Assembly: GCF_032854445.1 (NCBI RefSeq)
Contig: NC_088295.1
Span: forward strand, 36,240,510 to 36,304,509
Length of the DNA stretch: 64,000 nucleotides
DNA from: Liolophura sinensis
Taxonomy: Eukaryota > Mollusca > Polyplacophora > Chitonida > Chitonidae
Direction: 5' to 3'
This document shows, one piece after another, positions 47,601-56,743 of the stretch. Under the pieces are notes generated by a model. It was not told the origin of the DNA. It ran no database searches and was given only the letters and a program-made list of their open reading frames with translations. Both the position numbers and the translations under genes were made by a program. Every line of letters starts with the position of its first letter. Position 1 is the stretch's first letter.

Positions 47601-50600
47601 ATTGAAGTTTATGTGGTATCAGATGTATAATAAATTAGCATGTAATTATATTTTTGCTAATGAACTTTCATTTGTCATTTTTGTTTACATCCTTTTCTTT
47701 TTTTTTTATAATCCCCCGCCATTAGGCAAAGAGTCTAATGTTATACCGATTTTTTTCCATCTGCCTGTATTTGTGTCTGGATTATATATCCAGTTGTTTT
47801 CTGTGCAGAGTTTTAATTTTTGGCAGATATATATATGTACACAGATGACGACTCACATCGCGACTCACATTTGTTCATTTCCGTGGTTGTAATGGATACC
47901 AGATTGCCATTTTCCCTATATATACTATATAAATAAAGATGAGTTTGTGTCTGGGCTATAACTCTGACTGTTTTTCATTAAATAGTGTTAATTTTTGGTG
48001 GATACATACATACATACATACATACATACATACATACATACATACACAGATGACAATGAGTCGCGATTCACATTTGTCCATTTCTGCAGTTGTCATGGTT
48101 ACCAGATTGCCATTTCCCTGCGTGTACTATACAGATAGTTTGTGTCTGGGCTATTACTGCAACTGTTTTCTGGGTAGAGTTTTAATTTTTGGTAGGCACA
48201 TACATACACAGATGATGATCACATTTGTTCATTTCCACGGTTGTCACGGTTATCAGATCGGCAGTTTCCCTGTATATTGTATATACTATCTAGATATATA
48301 TCATTTTGTGTCCGGACTCCAAAAGTTTTCTTCGTAGAATTTTCATTTTGGGTGATACATAAACAGATGATCATGTGTAGCGACTCATATTTGATCAATT
48401 CCACGGTTGTCTTGGTTACCCGATTGCCATTTTCCCTATATAAACTAGGGGAATTTTTGATAATGATTCATGTCACGGCTATAACTCTGTTTTGTACGTA
48501 CAGTGTTAATTTTTGGTGAATATACACACACACAGATGACGATGTGTCGTGACTGGCATTGTCCATATCTGCAGCTGTCATGGTTACCAGATTGCCATTT
48601 CCCTATATATACTATATGGATATGATCATGTTCGGGCTATACATACATGTGTCTCCAACAGTTTTCAATATAGAGTTTTAATTTTTTGGTGGACAAATAT
48701 ATATATACAGATGATGATGTGTCGTGACACATTTGTCCATTCCTGCAGTTCTCATGGTTACCAGATAGCCATTTGCCTTATTTATAGTATGTAAATAGAT
48801 TGGAGTTCGTGTCTAGGCGATAACTGCAACTTTTTTTCCTGGAGTTCTAATTTTAGATACATACATACACAGATGATGATTTGTCTTGAATCATACTTGT
48901 TTATTTCCTCAGTTGTCATGGCTCAGATTGCCAGTTTCCCTATATATACTACATAGATAGATATGATTTCTTGTCCAGGCTACAACTTCAACCGTTTCTG
49001 CATAAAGTTTTCATTTTTGGTGGACGTATTTGGCCACTTACGTGGTTGTCATGGTAACCACATACCCATCTTTACCCATGAACGTTCCTCTCGGGTTATA
49101 ATCACCACAATGCTGCTGGTATGCTATTAGACATTTCAGACAAATGCATTTGTTGGGACATATGTTGTGTTCACCTGAACTCTTCTGTTGTATTTGTGTA
49201 TATTTTTTATTATTCACAGATTACTGAAATTGATTTGCCTGTGGACCAGGCCAAAAACAGAAGAGGCTTTTGTTTTATCAAATTTGATTCAGAAGAAGTA
49301 GTCCGTAAAGTGGTGGAAAACCGAATGCAGACCATTGGTGGAAAAGAGGTATCTAATTTTATTTAAAAAAAAAATTAGTTATTTCCTCTCGTTTAACTAT
49401 AACTGCTAAAAGTTTCTTGTTCTTTCAGGTACTTGAAATTCTTGTTTTTCTCTGTTTTACATTTAGTGGTCAATGTTGAATTGGACAAGGTGGATGGAAT
49501 TTACCACAAATATGAGTGCTTGTCACATTCTGTTAGGTTAAATTGTGTTGACATTGAAATGCAAGAGTGGTCATTGATTGTTTTAACAAGTTTGTGCAAC
49601 AAATAAAGTGTGTAATGTATTCATTAATCAAATACCAACATTTTTGTGAACATCCTGTATACAGACTTTGTACGTAGCTGCATTACTGTAATTTTTAATT
49701 CCTTTTCAGAGTTTATCTAATATGCATCTGCTATTCTGTTTCAGTAACAGTAAATATACCCACTTTTGTTGGTAAATGCAAAAAGAAAAAAAAACATGTA
49801 TTTGTGACTGTTTTATTAACTTCTGTTGCTGTATTGGCATTCTAGAGACAGGCTGACTTAACAATGTGGGTGTTTTTGCTGTACACTGCATGGACAGTAT
49901 TTTACTCAAATTAATACTATACATTAATTTTCTTGTGGAAGTCTTGTGAAAATTAAATGGCTGCAGATATTGTTAGTGTTGCTTCAAGTTCATTGATTTG
50001 CTTAAAATTTTAAAAATCTAGTCGTTGCATAGTGCTTTCCAGTTTTAATTACCATTTTAAGTAATTGGTGAAAAAGAAAATGGCAGGGTTAAACTCAACC
50101 TGCATTTGAACCTTGATTTCAGTTTCTCTATCTGCGTTGTGGTTACAATGTGTTTGTCAAGCATGTTTTCTTGACCAATCATGCCTCCTCTTGTTCCACT
50201 TCAGTCGGAGCTGCTTGTTGAGTGGAAGACAAGGGAGCGGCTAAAATGCTGAGGTCAAATGAGGTACCCGCATGTGATCTTGAAATAGACCATTGTAACC
50301 AGGCTCCACGGTTATCATATCACCTTCTTTGTAACATGTACATGATAAATGTAAACCCTAAATGTTTCTCTTGTTTTTTCCAGTTAATAGTAATGGTTCT
50401 TTTGCTGGTAAGATTAATGTTCTATTTAACAGGTACTTTGAACGGTCAGACATTTGTCTCAATTCCATGTGATGTCATTGTGGTGGTAACAGATAAAACC
50501 TTCCCCAGCCAACTTCCCTGATTACAAGGCTTCCTCCAAGCTCCATACCATCCCAGAGTCATTGTTGTAACTTTGTTAACCTTCTCAGGTTGGGGAATGA

Positions 50601-53273
50601 AGTACAGGCTTGGTCATTACATGTTAGTAATCAAGATGTTCACGTTTTCTATTTTAGGTTGAGGTGAAGAAGTCTGTGCCAAAGCGCGGTGGCTTTGGAG
50701 GCGGTTGGGGCGGTGGCTTTGGGGGGCGAGGTGGTGGCCGAGGACGAGGCAGAGGTGAGAGAGTGATTCTGTATGATCTGTCATAGTTTACTATCGTGTC
50801 TGCATGTTTAGTCTGTGCCCAGTGTATCTGGCTCAATTACTGAAATGGATTGCTTGCTGAAACACTAATACAAGTGATTCATGCAGCAGCAAAACATGAT
50901 AATATGGAATTGTTACAATAGTAGAAGGTAAACTTCGTATGCCTCTAAATGAGAGCTGACATATAGACATGTATTTCCATGAATTTTCGTCAATTACATG
51001 AACAACAAGAGAAGAATATTTAACTTTATGTAGAGCTTCCCTTAAATGGCAGCGGCATTAAGGCATAATTATTCATTATTTCGTTCCGTTGAACACCTTA
51101 TATTAGTATGGGTATGATTGGCTTAGCAGTATCTGTATATATATAAAACTTGCTTGAATTGAGAAATTCTGGAGAGATATTGACTGATCAAAATAGTATT
51201 TAAGGCAATTAAAATTGAAAAACAAAAAGATGTAATGATGTGATGAAATTAGGCATATTCTGCGGATATCCAAGCTGTTTGTGTGTTGCTTACAGTTTGT
51301 TTCTTTGTTGGTGTTTGTAGGTGGCTATGGAGGAGGTTGGAACCAAGGTGGTTACAACAACCAAGGTTATGGTGGTTATGGCAACTACAACCAAGGTGGT
51401 TATGGCAACTACAATCAGGGAGGATATGGCAACTATGGAGGATATGATTACAACCAGGGTTATGACTACAACCAGGGCTATGGAGGTGGTGGCTGGGGAG
51501 GATATGATCAGGGATATGGTGAGCTCCTGTGCTGACTTTACATTTGTGATTAAACATTAGTACAGTATTTTTTCTTAAAATTTGATGAAAAAGTAACTTT
51601 TAAGAGATGGTAAAAGTCACAAAATATGCTGAAACTGGCATTTTTACCAGCAGGATGTCCTTCCTTCCTTCCAAATAAACCCCAGTCATAGGTGAAATTT
51701 TAGGTCAAGAACAATAAGTAATCAAATTGCCACAATTTTTATCTCTGTTTTTGGTGTTACTAGTTGTTACAAGGATTAATATCAATGTTTGACTCCGCTT
51801 CGTGTTCATGACATACATTATATGTTGTTCATATTTTTTCACCCTCATATAGGTTATGACTACAGTGGCTGGGGAAGTTATGGACAGGATCAAGGTAACT
51901 TTTACTATTCATAATTGTTAATTTCTGGTTGTGATGTCTTTAGTTCTAATAGGGGTGTTAGTGACACTAATACACCTGTAATGCCCATAAGGTGTTAGTG
52001 ACATTAACATCTCTGTAATGCTCATAGGGTGTTAATGACACTAAGATATCTGTGCCCTTTTGCGCAGTCTTGTGATTGTCTTCCACCAATGCATTATGCA
52101 AATCTTCTTAAGCACGCTTAGGAAGGTTTAACTTGCCAAATGTGGTGGTTTTCCCATGGCACTCTAGCTTCCTGCACTCATAGAACTGATAGCCATTGTG
52201 CATGTGAAGTATTCTTGAGTATGGTGTTAAACAACAATCAATTCCTCTTTAGGTATATAGTTGCCTGTTCATAATTTTCATTATCTACAGGGTTCAGATG
52301 GGTCCTTGAAAACCTTGAAAGTTCTTGAACTTTATTTTGGTAATTCAAGGACTGGAAAGTGCTTGAAGTTGTCATGTGAAGAAAATTATTCGGTGGTAAG
52401 AATCTGTGAATCAACTGGCAACGGGCATGCACCTAAAGCGGCCGCCAGTGGTATGTATGCAGTCATAGTTTTGCGCCGCTATAGACTTCCTTTTCTTTGC
52501 CAGAGGGTGCTAAGATCACCATTTTTTGGTTTGGCAGTAACAACTTAGGCTGTAGTCATTAAGAGTGATTTGGTGTGTGAAAAAAAGCATTAGAGATGCC
52601 AGGCAACTGTCGTTTTAGTGATGAATGGCTACTGTTGCCAGATTTCAAGGACTGGCTTGTGCGCGACGCCAGCAGCGCCAGTCAGGCATAATTCCGATTG
52701 TGTATACAAAGTATAGATGTCTCCAGTATGGGCAAGTCCGCCCTGGACTTCTCGTGGCTGACAGTGGCGCTGTTTACAAACACGTGTGTTGTGCAGAAAT
52801 ATTATAAGCTGCGCCTTTTATTCTGACGGACAGTGGAAATTTATCAGAATCAATGATGGGTTTTCTAATTATCAGTGATGTCTGCACTGACTGAAGGTTA
52901 TGGCACTAACACAAGTCTGTGTACAGGTCGAATTCCATGGCATGGCTGTACCACGCTTACAAAATGACCTAAAAAAGTATTCAAGCTGCACGTGTTGTCT
53001 CAGTTTGTACGCAAAAGCAGAGATTGTGACTGTGAGGTACTTGTAATTTGTATTTTAAGTACTTTAAAGTACTTGAAAAGTCCTTGAATTTTTTGGGCCG
53101 TCCGGTGTGCGAACCCTGTATCTAGTTCTTCAGAACTGTGCAACACGTTATGAAAAATAATGGTCATGTTTATACAGTGCATGCAATGCAAATTGTTGAT
53201 TGTAGGTCAAGGTAGTGGAGGGTATGGGAAGACTCCAAAACGTGGAGGTGGGCATGGATATCAGCCATATTAG
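44613..53273 (+). CDS. hnRNP A/B-D-like RNA-binding protein, paralogue B (349 aa)
   Basis: Exons: 44613-44800, 46378-46418, 46709-46836, 47277-47435, 49220-49348, 50658-50754, 51321-51518, 51853-51894, 53206-53273; all GT-AG, total 1050 bases. N-terminus acidic and Gly/Gln-rich ([20 protein letters not shown]... EEDDDDDR, residues 1-63). RRM1 about 64-140 (RNP2 KLFVGGL, RNP1 RGFGFVVF); RRM2 about 148-225 (RNP2 KVFVGGL, RNP1 RGFCFIKF). Then RGG ([12 protein letters not shown]), a Tyr/Gly/Asn-rich low-complexity segment ([14 protein letters not shown]), and a C-terminus [14 protein letters not shown], which fits a PY-NLS read by transportin and resembles the end of vertebrate hnRNP D/DL. Expected role: nuclear-cytoplasmic mRNA binding, splicing and stability. 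A 3' UTR intron follows (53279-53913). Start fixed by agreement with paralogue C. Confidence 0.95.
47740..49100. repeat. ~165-bp tandem repeat, about 8 copies, in intron 4 of hnRNP B
   Basis: Each unit contains GTGTCTGGGCTATAACT, GTTTTAATTTTTGGTGG, a CATACATACACAGATGATGA stretch, GTTGTCATGGTTACCAGATT and GCCATTTCCCTATATATACT. The ACCAGATTGCCAT landmark recurs near 47900, 48098, 48250, 48414, 48583, 48757, 48918 and 49053 (spacing 135-200). Copies are well diverged. One contains an expanded (ATAC)n run (about 48004-48046). Paralogue C lacks the array; its intron 4 is under 300 bp. Confidence 0.85.
50205..50263 (+). other. Candidate poison exon in intron 5 of hnRNP B
   Basis: A strong acceptor (CTCTTGTTCCACTTCAG) is followed by 59 bases and a moderate donor (GAG|GTACCC). 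Joined to exon 5 in phase 0 it reads [15 protein letters not shown] and then TGA, so inclusion would truncate the protein after RRM2. The same site is present in C at 61060-61118. Use of this exon is inference only. Confidence 0.35.
50384..50407 (+). other. Candidate 24-nt microexon in intron 5 of hnRNP B
   Basis: Acceptor CTTGTTTTTTCCAG and donor CTG|GTAAGA are both good, with 24 bases between, in phase 0 and open (LIVMVLLL). The hydrophobic product is odd for this protein, so it may be a decoy pair or part of a recursive splicing signal. Also present in C at 61239-61262. Confidence 0.25.
52150..52245 (+). repeat. SINE tail, strongly diverged, intron 8 of hnRNP B
   Basis: GTGGTTTTCCCATGGCACT, GTGAAGTATTCTTGAGTATG and GTGTTAAACAACAATCAATT are recognisable. 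Confidence 0.6.
52288..53118. mobile_element. Non-autonomous inverted-repeat DNA transposon (hAT-like ends)
   Basis: The ends are CAGGGTTC (52288-52295) and its inverse complement GAACCCTG (53111-53118). TATCTA lies on both sides (52282-52287 and 53119-53124), a likely target duplication of 6 bp. Subterminal CTTGAA/TTCAAGGAC motifs occur at both ends (GTCCTTGAAAACCTTGAAAG left, AAAGTCCTTGAATTTTTTGG right). The interior has no transposase. Ends of this style are known from hAT families, but those usually duplicate 8 bp, so the assignment is tentative. Confidence 0.75.
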
Positions 53274-53913
53274 AATAGGTAAGAAAAGGCCACTCAGAAC
53301 ATGCTTGGTGTTCTAATTCCTTGAACTTTCTTGGAGTGGTTGAAGATGATTTTGCATCATGACAGGATCAGCCTACCATCAGATTAACCTCTCAGGTGGC
53401 TGAAAATGTTTGTTAAAGAATAATTCTGATATCACAAATATTTATAGTATTTTACAGGGTAATTAACAAAGTTTATATTCCATAAAGAGTGAACAATGTA
53501 AATGCTTATGCATACTACAGATAGTTTGTAACTAAATTGTTAACAAAGTACTGTTGATCTAAAGTTACCTTTGAAATGTAGAAAAGCTGTCTCTACCGTT
53601 AGTAATCTCAGATGAGCATGAAGCTAAATTACACATTGCTATACAGTGACATTCTCAAGTTTTAAAGTGCAACTTTAGATGAGGTAGTTTAAATCTATGA
53701 ATAATGTGATTGATATAATTTATAAAATCTCTTTGTTAAAAAGTTGGTCAGCCAATGGCTTTTAAAGATACAGTTGTTGTTCAGGCACAATATACCAGCG
53801 AAAACACCTTGTTAACATAAAAATGATGATACTGCAAGGATGAAAGGTGAGACTGGTTGCAATTTTTGTTTGATCCACAGTTGTGTATGTTTTTTTTCTT
53901 TCTTTCATGACAG

Positions 53914-54125
53914 GTGTGTCTAGGGCTTGCCCCTGATTTTACAGTACTGGAAGCATTTATCAGGCAGCAGACTACTGGATAACATCTAGTGCTTCTTGCT
54001 GAATTACTCATCATCATTTGAATTTCATTAAATCTTCCATTTTTCGTCTCATCTTACTGGTTACTGTACCAATTTTATGATTTTATCATGTACTTTGTAC
54101 GCAAATAAACCTTCATTTTATTTAA
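53914..54125 (+). other. 3' UTR terminal exon of hnRNP B
   Basis: After the stop, TAGAATAG|GTAAGA at 53278 is a donor and TTTCATGACAG| at 53913 an acceptor, so the transcript has an intron in its 3' UTR. The exon ends shortly after AATAAA (54104-54109). Confidence 0.65.
54104..54109 (+). terminator. Poly(A) signal, hnRNP B
   Basis: AATAAA after ATGTACTTTGTAC, homologous in context to the ends of A and C. Confidence 0.75.
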
Positions 54126-54699
54126 CTCTTCATTGTTTGTTAAAACAAGAAAGATTATTGTTAGGGCAAGGTGTCACAATTGTTTGAGCTTCTTTCAGAC
54201 AGTACATTAGTAAATGTATCAATTTTGTGGTTGCCATTGTACTTGCCACCAGGACTAGCATGGCCATTTAAAACATTATGAAGCATTTTGACTTATTGGA
54301 AAAATTGGTTTCTCGAGAACACCCATGGCTAAAGGAGATGGCAGAAATGAATGTTTTACTGTCTATGTAGTTACTGTGAGCCTGGACCACTAGGATTGTG
54401 GTAATGATGCCGGAAAACTGACTGACCCACAAGTGAGAATCTTTTTGTGTGCTTTATCTGCAGACAGTCAAGGCAGCTGTCCGGTGTGGGTTAAAGTGGG
54501 TTTCGGTTTAGGCTGAAGTAATGGTCACTGTTCAGTGTACATGTACACTAATGTTAAACTTTTTCACGAAGAGAAACATTTTAGTTATAACAATCGATTG
54601 TGCTTGTATTACACATTAATGTCCGCGAAAGTGATCTGACGTGTTCGGCATATAAAGACGTCAGAGTCAACGTTGAGTGTATAGCAAGGCACGATCTTC

Positions 54700-54795
54700 T
54701 TTGGATTCGGCTTGGTTTCCTCCACCCACATACTGGGCCTCCATTGTAGAAGTGAAGTATTCTTAACCACAGCCTAAAACACTCGTAACCAAAAG
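54700..54795 (+). repeat. SINE tail, strongly diverged
   Basis: GGCTTGGTTTCCTCCACCCA, GAAGTGAAGTATTCTTAACC, CTAAAACACTCGTAACCAAA: an old copy directly before a younger one. Confidence 0.65.
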
Positions 54796-54817
54796 AAACA
54801 GCAGTTATCTGCATTTT

Positions 54818-55049
54818 ACGCTAGCGCAGCGTAATGGCACAGGAGCCTCTCACCAATGCGGTCGGTGTGAGCTCAAGTCCAGCTCATTCTGGCTTCCTCT
54901 GGCCGTACATGGGAACGTCTTTCAGCAACTTGCGGATGGTCGTGGGTTTCGCCCGGGCTCTGCCCGGTTTCCTCCCACAATAATACTGGCCGCCGTCATA
55001 TAAGTGAAATATTCTTGAGTACGGCATAAAACACCAATCAAGTAAATAT
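54818..55049 (+). repeat. SINE, near full-length copy
   Basis: CGCTAGCGCAGCGTAATGGC, GAGCTCAAGTCCAGCTCAT (box B region), TTTCCTCCCACAATAATACT, TATAAGTGAAATATTCTTGA and an ACACCAATCAAGTAAATATA end. The first ~15 bp of the head are missing. This is close to the 11.6-kb copy. Confidence 0.88.
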
Positions 55050-56646
55050 ATCTACATTTAAGACGGTTATATTTTGAAAACGAGTCGTTAACATGAAGAG
55101 CGTGATCCATTGTAATCGAAAAGGGGTTGGTTGCTGACGGATATAAATGAACAGATGCAAATATGGTCGTCGAGAAACAGGAAGCTAGATTGGTTGATAT
55201 ACAAATCCATGCTTTTTTGTTAGGACAACGCAGATAACATTACTGTGGACCTGAACCATTCTGGAGGATACATTCCTGCTCCTTTAAGGATATCCAGTTT
55301 AAAAGCCACCTGTTGCCTTTTAAGGCCCGATCAATCTCACTCACTTGATGGTTATACACGCCCCCCCCCCCCCCCCCCCCACCTCTGCGTTCCGCCACCT
55401 GTTGATAACTTCCTGCTCATGATCACCCGCTGACCGCTTTTTAATGGAAACCTGCCGTGTCAAATCATGGTTGATATCACACAAGGGCTCCTCATGCCAC
55501 CCCCACCTTAAAGCGTTGTTGATCGATTTACCGACATATAGGCCTACGAAGTATTTATATCGGAGACTGTCCGGGAAAGAATTAAGCGCCTCTCGAAAAT
55601 TACGTGATCTAATTGCACATTAGCCAGTTCAGCATTATAATACATTTCTAGGCCATATATTCTTTGGTTGATTGGTTGATTAACTGTTCAAATTAAACAT
55701 CTGTTTTCGTATAAAATGATCAATGGTAAAATGAGGTGGCGGGATTATGTTATAGGCCTATTTGCGTGAAGTCTATCATGGAGTGGTGCTAAATCAGCTC
55801 GCTAATTCCTTATCTTTGGCTATTAGTGTCTAGTTGTTCAGTCTATACAATCTTCTATGTGTATTGATTATACTTTTCATTGATTATAAGCCGATTCAGA
55901 AAATGGAATATCGAACATAGATATAGATCAAATGGGGATTTCAAAGTGGTCCGTGTTCTTAAAATAGTTTATGTTGAAGGTCTGTAAATAAACCTATAGA
56001 GGATATAGGCCTACAATTTAACACACAATCTCTGAAAGCTGGTTTCTCCCCTAAAACGTTTACCCCACCTCACCCCGTGCATGTTACGTCACACGAGTCT
56101 ACCCCAGTGAGTCAGTTCGTCTCTTCCATTGTACCCGTCTGGAAGTCTGAAGGTTCCCGCTGATTCACAATATGGCATCAACAAAACCACTCTGGATTCC
56201 TTAGGAATCTACCTATGGTTGTAAAATTGCGTCACATTTAAACCTAGCTTTGATATATATGTAAGACATGCTCAATTAGCTGTTTTGGAAGTGTGTGGTC
56301 AGACTCCCTCTTCCCCTCTAATCAAAGCTCCATGTTTTGTTAAATGATAGGTATAGTTTGTAAAGCTTCATGAACCTTGAAAATGATATTTTAACCTTTT
56401 AATATATCTTTGTCTTAAAACTTTAATAGAAGTATTTCTCTTATACAGTATCTATTGTGCTCATAAACTCATAAACAGTGTTATAAGCTATTACTTTTTC
56501 TTCACCATGAAATATAAAAGTGTACAACATATAAATTGCACCAGATCTTGCTCGGATCGCATTTCACATTTGTATCAAGTGTCTGGCTTATCTCCCTTGC
56601 CGGATTTTACCGGAGATTGCCGAGGTTTAATTATGCATGAAACAAA

Positions 56647-56660
56647 GCGACGTCTAGCGG
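56647..56660 (+). promoter_or_regulatory. GCG..CT.GCGG motif upstream of hnRNP C
   Basis: GCGACGTCTAGCGG occupies the position of the CTCF-like motifs of A and B, 97 bp before the ATG, but with changes in the core. It may be a decayed or differently bound version. Confidence 0.4.
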
Positions 56661-56671
56661 TAGTCCCTCTA

Positions 56672-56676
56672 TATAA
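56672..56676 (+). promoter_or_regulatory. TATA box of hnRNP C
   Basis: CTCTATATAACTGCG lies 72 bp upstream of the ATG and directly after the shared GCGG motif. The expected start of transcription would be near 56700. Confidence 0.5.
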
Positions 56677-56743
56677 CTGCGACACGTGCAGGCCAATTTA
56701 GCATCACTCGACAAAAAAGATCCACGCCGTTAACACACTGACC

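Larger units (their letters stand above)
50097..50759 (+). repeat. 663-bp block almost identical to one in hnRNP C
   Basis: Every position maps to 60952-61614 at a constant offset of 10855 with no gaps. By eye I see only two differences (an A/G in CTCTATCTGCG near 50130 and a C/T in GTTCACGTTTT near 50643). The block covers the last ~560 bp of intron 5, all of exon 6 and 5 bp of intron 6. Sequence outside it differs freely between B and C. Confidence 0.95.
54126..56640. other. Intergenic DNA between hnRNP B and C
   Basis: It contains two SINE copies and a run of 20 C (55361-55380). No coding exon was recognised. Confidence 0.6.

Noticed and set aside
50222-50521. A 99-codon open frame present identically at 50222-50521 and 61077-61376
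   Set aside because: It lies in the intron 5 part of the B/C identical block, so identity is explained by the block; it has no family resemblance and is crossed by splice-like sites.
50654-50836. Proline-rich minus-strand open frame
   Set aside because: It is the complement of the RGG exon of hnRNP B.
51249-51557. Histidine-rich minus-strand open frame
   Set aside because: Complement of the Gly/Tyr-rich exon 7 of hnRNP B.
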